The notes: generated by a model not told the origin, from the sequence alone. Numbered from the stretch's first letter, positions 12,195 to 24,440 are shown. The stretch is 64,000 nt of DNA from Myotis daubentonii (GCF_963259705.1 NC_081842.1:39459796-39523795), one strand, 5' to 3'. A program made the numbers and translations.

Positions 12195-13644
12195 GTATTG
12201 ATAATTTTAATACCTCTCTGCCCTTTGCTCACTTTCTCTTCATGTTTCCAGCCCTCAAACATAGCTGCTGTTGCCAGGGGTTGATGTATATTTCAAATAA
12301 TATCAAGTAATTTTAATATAAATTAAAATCAATATGTTAAATAAAGAAAGCTGACTAGATGAAATTTGATGAAAGAAATATATATCTCCAAACCAAATAT
12401 ATATATTCTACTGGTTCTGGTTCTCTAGAGAACCCTGATTAATATAAGATCTAAGAGGATGATAACAACTAATTATCTGGGAGGAAGAGGTAGACACTGG
12501 TTACCTCCATAAAAAATAATTGCTTTCTTAATCATCAGTAAGTATTCATGTATTGAACATCAATTTGTACCCATTATTGCATGGCACATTATATGTCTTA
12601 GTCCAATGAATAGGGGAAATTCAAGATGCCACTTTGCTCACAAGTTCACTAATTCTCCACTGAACTTTGTATGGTTGTGCATTTGATGTTTTATTTACTA
12701 AGCCAATGAGCAGTTTAGTGTTTGTCATCAGAAGATTATTCAGTATTTTGATTTTATTTTATAAAAAGTCTTTCATTTTATAAAAAGCAAAATGGGCAGA
12801 TAGCTCTTCTAACTTGAATACAGAACTAAAGACTAGAACTACCCATACATTTATCAAAGACTACCTTATACCATTTTATATTTTCATCTATATCTCTTAG
12901 GAGGGTTTATCAAAAGTCACTGTACAATAATTCTAATCTATGCTTTATATTGCTTTTGGAAATCAAATTTTGTTTGTTAAAAATGAAAAGAAATGAAATA
13001 AATACAAGAACAAAGGACCTTTTGCCGGTTTTCCAATGGATGCACAATACATCAATTCTTCATGTAATCTATCTACAGAAGTCTGTACCTATCTCAAGAT
13101 TCCTTTGATATTTCCCAAAGAATATTTTATTTTATTTTCAGAAGATTTTATCTTTTTTGAATATTTGCTCTAAATAAGAATGATTTAAGTAGCATTTAAT
13201 CCATTAATCTCTTCCACCTACTTCAAAGAGGTGAGACTGTCTTAGAAAGCAAAAGGAAATACGAAGGTTGGTGGAGACAGATAATCTTCTTGGTAGGAGA
13301 GCACCCCAGTCAGTAGCTTCTTACATAATTCTATAGTAAAAGCAGTTCCCAGAATCTTCTCCATTTTTCTTCAATCATTTAATATTTCTGAGGTGCCTAT
13401 CAGATCTACAGTATATACAGAGACTAACTTCAGGTGAAACAAAATTTCTATATGAGAATAATTTTTAAGTTTATGTCACTAGAGCTGAGTTCAGCTATTG
13501 TGTTGTTTTGAATACGGCATCCCCTCATTAAGCTTAACACAGAAAAGAAGGGCACCCATATTTCTAGAACAAGGAATTAGTAGTGAGCATTAAACTCTCA
13601 CTCTCCATGTTCTTGAACACAATAATTACCAATTTGCCTGTGAT

Positions 13645-13960
13645 TTTCAGACAGTGCTGTTGACAGGAGGCCTCAGGTTCTTGCTGGGTATTTGTAGAAT
13701 GCCCGGGTTCCTCACCTGCGGGGGGTCCTCAGGACATGGAGGGGGGTTTCCTCCAGAGCAAGTGATTTAGGAGGGAGAGCAAGGAGGAGGCCACAGTACC
13801 GTTATGACCTAATGTGTAAAGTCACACACCATGACTGCCACTTTGTTCTATGTATTAGAAGTGAATCACTAAGCCCGGCACACACTCGAGGGGAGGAGAA
13901 TTAAGTTCCATATAATGAAGAGAGAATCAAAGAATTGTTGGACATTTTAAATGATTACAA
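13645..13960 (+). repeat. Old interspersed repeat, family not assigned
   Basis: A recognisable common mammalian repeat track: GACAGGAGGCCTCAGGTTC, CAGAGCAAGTGATTTAGGAG, GAAGTGAATCACTAAGCCC and CTCGAGGGGAGGAGAATTAA. I remember this text from many mammalian loci but cannot name the family with confidence. Confidence 0.5.
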
Positions 13961-14104
13961 GCAATGTCCCAACTGAAGTTCAAAGGACAGAAAACTGGGG
14001 CATGGGAAGAGTTCAGAGCTCTAGAATTTAAGTGTTAGTAGATTTTAAAAGGCTCAGTTAATTAGCCAGAAGGATTTATAGATATGCTCCCTGTTCTTGT
14101 TCTT

Positions 14105-14154
14105 TTTAAAAAATTAATTAAAAAACTTTTTTTAATGGATTTCAGAGAGGAAGG

Positions 14155-14226
<72 letters not shown>

Positions 14227-14383
14227 AACATCAATGATGAGAGAGAATCATCGATTGGCTGCCTCCTGCATGCCCCCTACTGGGGACTGAGCCTACAACC
14301 TGGGCATGTACCCTGACCAGGAATTGAACCGTGACCTCTTAGTTCATAGGTCGACACTCAACCATTGAGCCACGCTGGCCAGG
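14105..14383 (-). mobile_element. VES SINE with expanded GA tract
   Basis: Reversed VES flanked by a 16-bp repeat CCCTG[T/C]TCTTGTTCTT (14089-14104, 14384-14399; one mismatch). The internal purine-rich part has grown into a (GA)n microsatellite at about 14155-14226, which makes the element longer than its relatives. Type B head. Confidence 0.93.
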
Positions 14384-14729
14384 CCCTGCTCTTGTTCTTG
14401 CCTGTGACTATTATATTTTCCTTTGTCCATGCATCTTCATTTCCCCCCATTCACATACTCCATTATTCTTTTCCAAAATTTGCTCTCAAGAATACCTCCC
14501 TTAGGGCAAAGGTAGAGCTATAAAAACACTGATTAAAATGCGAACAATCATCATCATCATATTGGAACCAAGTGAATTGTGACTTTGAGGTCGGGGCCCA
14601 AAGTTCATCTTCCATTAGTCAGTAAGTTTGTTATGTTATTAAAGCACCCATTAGAGAAGAGATGCTTAGATGAAATAGATGCATGAGAGGAATCAATTGT
14701 TATTTTTGCTCATTTATTTATCCAGCAAA

Positions 14730-15010
14730 ACTTTGTGGGGCCTTTCTCTGCTCCAGACTCTCAAAGGGCTGAGAACATAATGAAGGCTGAGACACAGTCC
14801 TGCCTGTAAGAGGTCAAAGTCTAGTGTGGAGACAGACATGTAAACCCATAATAACCATGCCACGCGATGAGCTATATTTGAGTTGTCCCCTGAGATGCTT
14901 ACACCTGTGATTCTTCTAGCTCTGTAAGGGCAGAGAAGGTCTTATTCAATGTTCTATTCCTAGCACCCTGCAGTGCCTGGCCCACAGAAGAAGCTTAAAC
15001 ATGTCTGATG
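14730..15010 (+). mobile_element. L2-type LINE relic
   Basis: Ends in the typical L2 3' pattern (AGCTCTGTAAGGGCAGAGAA, CTAGCACCCTGCAGTGCCTGG). The upstream part carries GGAGACAGACATGTAAAC. Strongly diverged. Confidence 0.6.
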
Positions 15011-16080
15011 AATTTGAAGGTGAGGCTCCTGGCCAGACTAACTAGCTAAACTCAATATTAGATGCCGACTGGCTCTTTCCCTCCCCGCTAATGGGTGACA
15101 AAGGAAGTGTTTCTGACGTGTGGTTGCAGGCTTGCCAGCTGCCTGCGTGACCTTCTCCCTCCTCTGCAGATGCCAGATCTCACTAGGGATCTCCCTTTCT
15201 GGGAGGCAGCTTCAGGCTCCTTTCCTGCTTCCCACGCCTGTGCCTCCCTGGGCGTCCTTCTTAGGAACACTTTGTAGCTGACGGTGCACTTGAGCTGCTG
15301 GCTGGGAGGAAAGTCCCCAAGGAATCTCCTCTCCATTCTTGTTCCGGGAAGAATGAACAGGAATTTTTGTGTTTTGTTTTTTTCTTTTCTAAAATTACAA
15401 TACTTTAGGCAGGGATAAATTTGCAGTGATTTTTTCAATAAAATGTGAGATATGGAGGCAAAATGCCTCACCCATACAAGTCCTCACTAGATCCATAGCT
15501 CAACTTGAGCTCGAGCAATGTCAGCCTTTGTACATAAACAGTCCCCAGGTCATTTAAGATATGCAATCAATTGGCCTGTGGAGTTGGCTGTCTTTTCTCC
15601 AGTAGAAGATACTGTATTTTAGGACATTTTAGCCCAAACATTAGTTGAATGACATGTTGTCAGGTGTTACTTAGTAAAAGTAAAAACTCATGTGTACCAT
15701 GTAAAATACAAGACATGCCCAATGTTACTTTATGGCAAGACTGGTTGGTGCCACCTGCATCCTTGTAGGTGTGTCTCGCCGGCTGACATTGAGGTTGAGA
15801 CCACAGAGGCACAGTCCCTGGTAGAAACCGGTATGCCTTAGACAGAATCGTTTGTTTACATTAGCTATGAAAATGCAGATATTCCATTATAGTAGGAGGT
15901 GATATGGCACTTTATATGCAACGGTAGATAGACAGAATGGCCCGAATTAGGGGATGAATAATCAGCTATCTATCCATTAATTCAACAAATATTTACTAAA
16001 TACTTTCTAGGTGTCTTAGATATTGAGGTACAGTGGTAAATATCGGACCAGGATCCTTTTCTCACGGGAGTTACATTTTA

Positions 16081-16323
16081 TTTTATTTTATTTTATTTAT
16101 TTTTTAAAATATATTTTATTGATTTTTTTTTTACAGAGAGGAAGGGAGAGAGATAGAGAGTCAGAAATATCGATGAGAGAGAAACATCGATCAGCTGCCT
16201 CCTGCACATTCCCCACTGGAGATGTGCCCGCAACCCAGGCACATGCCCTTGACCGGAATCGAACCTGGGACCCTTCAGTCCGCAGGCCGACGCTCTATCC
16301 ACTGAGCCAAACCGGTTTTGGCT
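16081..16323 (-). mobile_element. VES SINE
   Basis: Reversed VES flanked by a perfect 15-bp repeat GGGAGTTACATTTTA (16066-16080, 16324-16338). Type A head (CCGCAGGCCGACGCTCTATC). It has landed in an old repeat that continues on both sides. Confidence 0.95.
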
Positions 16324-17440
16324 GGGAGTTACATTTTAAAGCAGAAAAGACAGATAACAAACAGACACACAAATAAAGATAAACAAGAAAAAACCCTGTG
16401 ATAAATATGAGGAGAAAAACAAGACTCTAGATGTTGTGGTAGCAACTGGGCGGGCAGGCTCAGCTTTCCTGAGGCCCTGACACTCCGGCTGCAACGTGTA
16501 TGACAGGAAGGAACCTGCCCCCTGAGGATCTGGGGGGAGTGCTCCCTGCAGAGGAAGGACAGAGTGGAAACAGAGGGCAGTGAGGTTGTTGTGCAAGAGG
16601 CAAAGGAGGGCACCGGCACCTCTGGGGCTTGTGAGGGGGTTGAGGAGAAGCAGGAGCTGCTGGGTTCTTAGGCAGGATGGTGACAAAAAAGACATCAATG
16701 GAATTTAAAAAATAGCACTTAATGGAATAGACTGTGAAAGAGAAAGAATATTGAAGTCAGATGATATAAAATATAAAATGGAGACTTTGGAAAAATTCAA
16801 TTTAGAAAATGATTTTCCTCTGGGTCTTAACTAGTGTTTGGAACTGCCTGTCTGATGAATCTGGTCTGTGACACCATTCTGTGTTGGCCTTGAAATGAAG
16901 AATGGGGCACTTGTCGTTCTCTTAAGCATCTTATATCCCTCTCTAACATCTATAACTTACCACGTTTTCCTTGGTTACCAACATAATGCATGTTTATGAT
17001 GGAACGTTTGGAAAATACAGATAAACTAAGAGACGGAATAAAATCCAAATCTAGCCATCCAAGTATACTAGTGTTAGCATTTAAACACACACTTTCTTTA
17101 TGCTTACAGCAGTCAGCACAGGTAGACAGCCAGTAATGTTTGTTGAATGAATGACTACTTGAAGTAACTTACAGCCTCTTAGGATTTCGTAGCTGGAAAG
17201 GACTATACAGGTGTGGGGACTGAGGCCTATACTATTGATGAGATGAAGCTATTAGAGAGAAGTTGAAATAATAACTAAGAGAAGCCAGGAAAAGATAAGT
17301 CTACAAGGAATGAGGTGAGTGTCATGTAGAGAAGGGATTCAGCTCATTCTGCCTTGTTCTGGAGAGGGCAAAGCCAAGACTAAGCAACACTGGGAGTTGT
17401 CATAGGCCAATTTCAGCATAATACAGGGAAGAGCTTTTTT

Positions 17441-17653
17441 CTTTTTTAAATATATTTTTATTGATTTCAGAGAGCAAGGGAGAGGAGAGAGAGAGAAACA
17501 TTAATGATGAGAGAGAATTATCGACCAGCTGCCTCTTATATCCCCGAAACAGGGGATCGAGCCCACAACCTGGCAAGTGCCCTGACTGGGAATTGAACCG
17601 TGACCTCCTGGTTCATAGATCGATGTTCAACCACTGAGCCATGCTGGCCAGAC
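17441..17653 (-). mobile_element. VES SINE
   Basis: Reversed VES flanked by a perfect 17-bp repeat CAGGGAAGAGCTTTTTT (17424-17440, 17654-17670). Type B head. Confidence 0.95.
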
Positions 17654-17871
17654 CAGGGAAGAGCTTTTTTATAGGTAGGGCTATCCAAAACTAAAATAGG
17701 TTTTCTTGAAAAGAAGTGAGGTGCTCCTAATTAGAAGTGTTCAAGTAGAAACAGATTATGCTTGAATGAATAATTTGTCAAGTATGCTTGAGTAGGAAAA
17801 ATATATTTTGTGTGCCTGGTTGGAATAAATAACTTCTAAGGTCTTTACCAAAACTAAATGAAATGATTTTG

Positions 17872-17935
17872 TGAGTATATATCTCTATATCAATATATAT
17901 CTATATCTATATATCGCACACATAGATAGATGGAT
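17872..17935. repeat. Degenerate TATC/TA microsatellite
   Basis: Repeats of TATATC and TATC units, ending in an ATAGATAGATGG run. Confidence 0.8.
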
Positions 17936-18727
17936 AATTTTTGTCTTATTGATTTGTTACTTTGAAATGAAGCCTTTTGAGTGTGAACCCATTGTCTTTC
18001 TCATTCTAAATGGGATCTTATCAATTCTGTCTTTGCTGACCCAAATGCTATGGTTTTAAATAATCTTTTTAATACTAATTCAGTGTGCTACACACAGTAG
18101 TTCAAAGATAAATTTAAATGAGTTCTTAAGTCTGAAAAAAATCTACATTTAAAATAAATTGAGCTATAGGCTCCATGCAGTTAGACAATGTGGTCTCAGC
18201 GGATCTCAATCAAATATATCAGTTGATCACATTCAAGAGATCTAAAATGCATTAATTTTTTAAAGTAAAAAAGGCTAAAATTAAAAAAAAGAAATTTGGG
18301 TAAATTGTATTGTGATCAGATAAAAAGTGTTCTCTTATTGGGTTTCTGAATGATGATATGAGATTATGGCTGGAATTATTTTCTAGAATATAAAGAATCC
18401 TTTTACTATTAAATTAGAAATATGATTTAACTGCACTTCAAGTATGGAGTTACTGAAAGACTGTTCATAGTACAATAATTTCATCCAAATTCTAGTGGTG
18501 AGACAGCCACATAAATGAACCATATTACAGGAATACTTTCAGTTTTCAAGTCTTCATATCAGTAGCGTAAATGGAGATCCTGACAAGTTCCTGCTTGGGT
18601 TCGGTGAGAGCCACTCTCACATAGCAATCTAGCACAGCTCTGATGAGCACCACAGATGGCATCTATGGTGTACTCTTTGTGATTCTGACCAGAAAGAAAA
18701 TGGATAAAAAACAGCAAAGATTGTCCT

Positions 18728-18786
18728 TTTTGGCTTCCCTTCCTCCTTCCCTTCTTCCTTCCTCTCTCTCCGTTCTTTCTTTCCTC
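18728..18786. repeat. CTTCC-type polypyrimidine tract
   Basis: About 60 bases of almost pure C and T in CTTCC and TTCC units. Confidence 0.85.
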
Positions 18787-18822
18787 CTCATTAGAAGGCT
18801 AAATAAGAAAATTCATGTTCGA

Positions 18823-19053
18823 GCCCTAACCGGTTTGGCTCAGTGGATAGAGTGTTGGCCTGTGGACTGAAGGGTTCCAGGTTCGATTCCGGTCAAGGGC
18901 ATGTAACTTGGTTGCAGGCACATCCCCGGGGGGGGGAGGGGGTTTACAGGAGGCAGCTGATCTATGTTTTCTCGCTCATCAATGTTTCTAACTCTCTCTC
19001 ACTCTCCCGTCCTCTCTGTAAAAAAAAAAATCAATAAAATATATCTTAAAAAA
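18823..19053 (+). mobile_element. VES SINE
   Basis: Head CTAACCGGTTTGGCTCAGTG with a tRNA B-box-like GGTTCGATTCC. Flanked by an 18-bp repeat AAGAAAATTCATGTTCGA (18805-18822, 19054-19071); the exact left border is blurred by the A tail. Type A head. It carries an internal G tract at about 18928-18945. Confidence 0.94.
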
Positions 19054-19136
19054 AAGAAAATTCATGTTCGAATTAAGTATCTCATTTTACTTACTATATC
19101 AACATTGTTATTGTTTGGCATATTCTTTAAAAAAAT

Positions 19137-19625
19137 TTTTTTTTTTTACTTTTCAATTACAGTTGACATTCAATATTATATTAGTTTCAGCTGTACAGCA
19201 TAATAGTTAGACATTTATATAACTTACAAAGTGACCCCCCATATCTCTAGTACCCACCAGACACCATACATCGTTATTACAATATTATTGACTATATTTC
19301 CTATGCTGTACTTTATAACTTGTGACTATGATGTAACTGCCAATATGTACTTCTTAATCCCTTCATCTTTCTACCTATCCCTCCCACCTGGCAGCCATCA
19401 GTTTGTTATCTGTATCTTTGAGTGTTTTACTGTTTATTCGTGAACTTAGTTTTTAAAAAGATATATGCATCCCTATGTTCATTGCAGCATTATTTTCAAT
19501 AGCCAAGATATGGAAACAACCTAAGTGTTCATCGATAGATGACTGGATAAAGAAGATGTGGTATATATACACAATGGAATATTACTGGGCCATAAAAAAG
19601 AATGAAATCTTGCCATTTGTTTTGG
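19137..19625 (-). mobile_element. 5'-inverted (twin-primed) L1 3' fragment
   Basis: 19137-19450 is the minus-strand L1 3' UTR, with poly-T next to 19137, CAGTTGACATTCAATATTAT and TACCTATCCCTCCCACC. From about 19456 the strand of homology flips. 19460-19622 reads the end of L1 ORF2 on the plus strand (GCAGCATTATTTTCAATAGC, ATATACACAATGGAATATTA). A 5' segment inverted relative to the 3' segment, with about 100 bp missing at the junction, is the signature of twin priming. Clear target duplications were not found. Confidence 0.82.
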
Positions 19626-20119
19626 ATATGCTTAACAGTAAAAAATGATGGCTTGAGTCAAGATAGGCCTTCCATTGGCTGTAATATCACAGCCATACCT
19701 TTTCAGTTAGGGAAATGTATAATATTTCTGGGGCAGCGACACCTTCTATGTTTCAGACATTGTGTAGATGCTAGAGAGATGAAAATGCCAGGCATGAATC
19801 TTGGCCTCACAGAGAAAGGCATAGAAAATGCATAGCAGAGATCCATCATAGAACCCAGATGAGGCTCAGCGTTCTTTCTGACCCAGGACTCCAGCCAGTC
19901 ACTGCTAATCTATCACAATTGGCATAAGAGGTGACATCTATTAGTCACTCCTGGTAGGAAGTCCAAAGCACTCTCGTAACAGGTTTCATTCTGATAATCA
20001 TAATCATGGTTATTTCATGTCTATAAAGTAAGACCCATTTCAGGTGTACCCTGCTGAATTTTGAGCTTTTGAATTCCACTCTCAGAAACACGAAATAAAA
20101 GCAATTTTTTAAAAGTTAC

Positions 20120-20215
20120 CTCCACTGCTGCTTTTGCTCTTTCAAATTCCTCTTCTAAGGAGTGGTTTCTGGAGAGTAATGCACTTCCCCAGCGCTGTTC
20201 TTTGGTCAGTCGAGC
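20120..20215 (-). CDS. PEX5L: PEX5L coding exon, start of the HCN CNBD-binding core
   Basis: This 96-nt exon holds 32 codons and is phase 0 at both ends. The acceptor is TTTCAG and the donor is GTAACT (plus strand 20114-20119). It reads ARLTKEQRWGSALLSRNHSL and then EEEFERAKAAVE. The charged EEEFERAKAAVE helix is the start of the short conserved TRIP8b segment known to bind the cyclic-nucleotide-binding domain of HCN channels and to antagonise cAMP. The same helix pattern is found in the peroxisomal receptor PEX5. The next exon, completing that segment and leading to the TPR domain, was searched for in 1-20119 and not found, so it should lie before the window. VES SINE 20406-20631 sits 190 bp upstream of the acceptor. 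Confidence 0.96.
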
Positions 20216-20405
20216 CTGAAATGAACCAAACACATGGTGTTATAATATTGGAATCACATAGCACAAAAGTACAAATGCTTTTCCTTTTTCCATATTCCCC
20301 TAGAGTTTGGCAGCACTGCAACGGATTTTGGTGTACTTTGCAAGCATGATGTTGCCCAAACTGGGATGGTGCCAAAATGTGTGTGAGCACGCAAGCATGA
20401 TTCTT

Positions 20406-20631
20406 TTTAAAAAATATATACTTGTATATATTTTCATTGATTCAGAGAGGAAGGAAGAGGGAGAGAGAGACAGAAACATTAATGATGAGAGAGAATCATT
20501 GATTGGCTGCCTCCTGCATGCCCCACACTGGGGATCGAGCCCTCAACCCAGGCACGTGCCCTGACCAGGAATCGAACCTGGCCCTCTGATTCACATAGGT
20601 CGATGCTCAACCATTGAGCCAAGCTGGCCAG
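20406..20631 (-). mobile_element. VES SINE near a PEX5L exon
   Basis: Reversed VES flanked by a 15-bp repeat GCA[A/T]GCATGATTCTT (20391-20405, 20632-20646; one mismatch). Type B head. It lies in sense orientation relative to PEX5L, 190 bp upstream of the acceptor of the exon at 20120-20215. Confidence 0.94.
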
Positions 20632-21799
20632 GCATGCATGATTCTTCTCACAGGGTCTTAGGTCTGGTCATACTAAAACCAACACCCAGGCCCAACCTCC
20701 CGAAGGCTTAACTTTAATTGGTCTTGGTGCCAGGCATTAATCTTTTTGTAAGTCTCCCATATGATTCTAACATGCAGCTAGAATGGAGAATCTCCACTGG
20801 AAGACTAGACTAGCTGATATTCAAGCTTCCAGCTGGTTAGAAGGACGAGCCTCAGGAAAAACTGTGGGAGCTGCAGAGATGAAAGCTGGCAGCTGGGTCT
20901 TTCTCTTTAAATATGCAGCCAAGTCCTCATTCTGGATTCTTTTCCCATTGCCTTTCCTCTACTGGCACATCTGTCTAATGCCCCATTTCCTTAGGACATT
21001 GCTCTCTGTTAAATAATAGTCACTTAGATAAAATCATGTCTGATAGCACCAACTGCTTTGTCACAATTAACAGGCAAGTGCTACATGGCTTAGTTAAATG
21101 AAAATATTTCCAGAAGACCCCCCCCCCCCCCGCCCCAAAGAGTCTGCTGGAATTTTTAAAAATGGTACTAATTTTAAATTTGACAAATAATGAATACTTT
21201 CTTTTTGAAAAAAAAAATTAATTATGGAAAATAAGAGGTGCACCTCTAGACGTTTCTTTGCAGTTACATATATATTTATGCACTGATGGAACATCATGAT
21301 GTGTTTCAAAATTTTTAAACATAAATGATACGCTATTCTGAAGCTTACTTTTTTCTACTTAGCAATATATCTTGGAGAGTCTCCACAATTTGTACGTGTC
21401 AATCAACCTCTCTCTTCCCAGGGATTTCCTAGTGCTAGTAAGTATCATGTACTGTAGTTTGTTCGGGACTCTCTCCAGGAGTAATCAGGATATTTCCAAA
21501 TTTTCTCCATTTAATTACTTGTTTTCTTGTCTACCTTCTGACTCTACTGTAGGATCCATGCAGGTAAGAGTGAGTCTGGAAACTTTTGTACTGCCCCATC
21601 CCAAGCTCAGGGCCTGACAAGTGATTCGTGCCCCAAGGATGCCTGTGGAAGGATGGATGGCAGGGTGAGGGATGCACTGATAAGGCAGCCGGGCCCTGGG
21701 GAATAGGAGGAGACAGGCTTGTGGCATGAAGTATCTGCCCCTCTTCTATCTGGGCAGCGAGGCTCCTTGGCCATGTGTTAGATTGCTGTCTTGCAGGAA

Positions 21800-21957
21800 T
21801 GCTCAACCCCAGCTTCTACGGGAATCACTGCACAGGCCTGGGTCCCACCCCAGACCAATGAAATAGAATCTCTGGGGCTGGGCCTGGGCATTAAAAGTTG
21901 GAAAAACTCCTCTGGTGATTCTGAAAAGCAGTCATGTTTGAAAACCACTGTTCTATA
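21800..21957 (+). mobile_element. MER5-type hAT relic
   Basis: Contains CCCCAGACCAATGAAATAGA, ATCTCTGGGGCTGGGCCTGG and GAAAACCACTG at the right end, the typical second half of MER5A. Confidence 0.75.
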
Positions 21958-22865
21958 GCACAACTGTTCTTCACTCAGCACTTTCCATCTAACTTGGCAA
22001 ACTCCTTTTGGCCCTCCTTTCCCAACTGGTTATGTAAGTCTCTGTCCCTCAATCCTTTGCTTTAGAACCAACTCTCTCGTCTTCCTGCCGGTTCCCTCAT
22101 CAATGAAATAAACAAACGAGTGAATTTTAAACTGTGGATCCATAGTCAAACACGAACTTTGTGCATTTTTATAATGATGTCATGGATGAGCCATGAATGG
22201 CATTAGGAGAAGAAAAAGAAAGCACCAATATTTTTGTCCCAAGCCACCTCCTCTCATTAGAGGCACTTTTCTCTGGTGAAACACAATCTGTCTGTCCTGT
22301 GAAGCTGACCTAACAGGGCTCCATTACTGTCACCGGCTTCCCTTCATCGATGCTTCATGACGCAAGTGGATTATGAGTCACAGATGCAAAGGGAGCCACA
22401 CATGAGGGAGAAGAGGAGCACCTCTCTCAGGAGCCTAGACTTACAGTTCACATTCTCATTATCACTTAAAACAGCAAATATAAATAGATTCTCACTGAGC
22501 AAATGGAATGTTGTTTTGACAGTACAATGGCTATTTACAAGAGCTGTTTCCCACAGTGTTAGAAAGGCTTTGGAATATTATTAAACAAATGTTATCTACT
22601 TCACATGGTAAAGCCATCTATTTTGGCCAGACAAGCACGAGATAAACATTATAAACTATAGGTAAATACTGAATGTAAACAGAGGCAGTTTTCAAGCTGA
22701 GATTAGTAGGCAACTAAAGATTATAGGCAAACCTGTGATGTGGGAAAACATATGTAAGTAATGCTTGTAAATCGCTTAGTATTTACCAAGAGGAATGATA
22801 AACAAGGCTATTACACCTATAAGTTTCAGTTGCAGCTGTTTTGGTAGCAGAGTATTTCCCTGTAT

Positions 22866-23196
22866 CAGTAGTTCCCAAGCTTTAGTGGGCATTAGGATCA
22901 CCTAAAAGTCTGGTTCAATGCAGGTGGCTATGCACCGCCCTGAGGGTTTCTGACTCAGTAGGTGGGGGAAGCCCACCCCAGGGTTTCTGACTCAGTAGGT
23001 GGGGGAAGCCCACCCCAGGGTTTCTGACTCAGTAGGTGGGGGAAGCCCACCCCAGGGTTTCTGACTCAGTAGGTGGGGGAAGCCCACCCCAGGGTTTCTG
23101 ACTCAGTAGGTGGGGGAAGCCCCAGAATCTGCATTTCTAACAAGGTCCCAGGTGATGCTGGGCAGGTTGGTGCAGGGACCACATCATGACATTTTC
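22866..23196 (+). mobile_element. MER5-type hAT relic with internal minisatellite
   Basis: Starts CAGTAGTTCCCAAGCTTTAG and ends with the AGAATCTGCATTTCTAACAA to CCAGGTGATGCTG block of MER5. The central GTTTCTGACTCAGTAGG motif has been amplified in tandem (22944-23125). Confidence 0.75.
22944..23125. repeat. 37-bp minisatellite, five units
   Basis: Units start at 22944, 22981, 23018, 23055 and 23092 with a period of exactly 37; the last is partial. The first four units are identical in my reading (GGGTTTCTGACTCAGTAGGT followed by GGGGGAAGCCCACCCCA), so the expansion is recent although the host repeat is old. Confidence 0.96.
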
Positions 23197-23783
23197 TGGT
23201 CTAAACACTGATATGATGTGCGTGTAGGTGGAGCTCTGTTGTTCAGAAATGTACTTTGACACAGGCATTTCTTTTCTTCTTCGCATGATTTTGAACAATA
23301 CTCCACAGTTACAGCAACCTCCTGGAGGGGCGTTGGCTCTAAAAACAGCATTTTAATTGCTTTAAGCTAATTGGATTTTAGGGCATTACACTCTCTAAAG
23401 AAGAAGGCATTTAGTTCCTTTAGCTGTTGATTGTTCTGAATGATAAGCACCAGGTGAAGGGAAAAAAGAAAGAAATTAATCTCTTTAAAGAGAATATTAT
23501 GCTTTATTTTCATTATTAAAAATTATAATTGTGATCAAAATTATGATTTGAAAATGAATGTGCTTGTGGCTGTGGTTGTCCTAGCATAACTTTGTTGGCT
23601 AATCGCAAAGCCATTCATTATAGCTTCTCATAAATTACCTGTACGTTATTACCAAAGGTCTCCCACCAAAATACACTTTAAAAGAGCTCAGCATCTTTTC
23701 AAAGGGAATGGAAGGAGAAAAGGGATCTGCTTAACTGTAGAAGAGAAGAATATAACCACTAGCAGACCGTGGGTGACACTATA

Positions 23784-23990
23784 CAGTGATGGTGAACCTT
23801 TTGAGCTCGGCATGTCAGCATTTTGAAAAACCCTAACTTAACTCTGGTGCCGTGTCACCTATAGAAATTTTTTGATATTTGCAACCATAGTAAAACAAAG
23901 ACTTATATTTTTGATGTTTATTTTATATATTTAAATGCCATTTAGCAAAGAAAAATCAACCAAAAAAATGATTTAGGTTCGCCATCACTG
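23784..23990 (+). mobile_element. hAT miniature element (deleted copy)
   Basis: Terminal inverted repeats CAGTGATGGTGAAC and GTTCGCCATCACTG, flanked by direct repeats CACTATA (23777-23783, 23991-23997). More than 90 percent identical to the copy at 35833-36067 over most of its length, but lacking about 30 bases before the right end. Confidence 0.88.
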
Positions 23991-24004
23991 CACTATAACA
24001 ATCG

Positions 24005-24440
24005 TGAAAAGCATAATCTCTGGAGTGAGACTGACTGGGGCCAAATCCATTTATTACGAATTGGTGACATTGGACCAATTAATCTCTAGAATCCTCAGTA
24101 TTCTCATCTGCAAAGTGTATATTCACCTATAGAATCCACATAAGAATTAGTACAGCCCTAGTTGGTTTGGCTCAGTGGATAGAGCGTTGGCCTGCAGACT
24201 AAAGGGTCCTGGGTTTGATTCTGGTCCAGGGCACATGCCAGGTTGCAGGCTCGGTCCCCAGTAGGGGGCGTGGAAGAGGCAGCTGATCAGATTCTCTCTC
24301 ATCATTGATGTTTCTGTCTCTCTCCCCCTCTACCTTCCTCTCTGAAATCAATAAAAAATATTTTAAAAAATTAGTACAATAATTCATGTAAATACACACA
24401 CAAAAGAATCAGTACATAAGTGCTCAATAAAACGTGGCTT
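24005..24440 (+). mobile_element. MIR SINE relic split by a VES
   Basis: GCATAATCTCTGGAGTGAGA starts a MIR pattern that continues to TCTCATCTGCAAAGTG. After the VES at 24155-24368 the MIR tail resumes with AGTACATAAGTGCTCAATAA. Confidence 0.7.
24155..24368 (+). mobile_element. VES SINE inserted in a MIR
   Basis: Flanked by a 10-bp repeat AATTAGTACA (24145-24154, 24369-24378). Type A head CAGTGGATAGAGCGTTGGCC. Confidence 0.94.

Larger units (their letters stand above)
1..20119 (-). other. PEX5L intron (partial, continues before the window)
   Basis: Non-coding. It holds a solo LTR, an L1 3' end at about 2447-2800, an old repeat split by a VES (3730-5030), a 5'-truncated L1 (5511-9193), MER5 and MIR relics near 10.1-10.4 kb, a TG microsatellite, five further VES SINEs and a 5'-inverted L1. 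In 1-1140, 2810-3720, 9206-10100, 11100-11940, 12210-13640, 15100-15900, 16700-17420 and 17680-18720 I see only AT-rich unique-looking DNA or short unassignable fragments. Confidence 0.8.

Noticed and set aside
15088..15471. 127-codon minus-strand open frame
   Set aside because: No recognisable domain, no splice-consistent borders for PEX5L, and low-complexity basic stretches. Treated as chance.
18823..18900. tRNA-like sequence with A- and B-box motifs (also in the other VES copies)
   Set aside because: It is the head of a SINE with an A-rich tail and target duplications. The arms do not form a full cloverleaf, so it is not a tRNA gene.
1..20119. Search for the next PEX5L exon (remaining HCN-binding core, TPR start)
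   Set aside because: No minus-strand reading with the expected acidic and Trp-rich sequence and splice sites was found; it probably lies before the window.
22944..23125. Regular direct repeats resembling a CRISPR array
   Set aside because: There are no spacers: the 37-bp units are contiguous and the genome is mammalian. It is a minisatellite.
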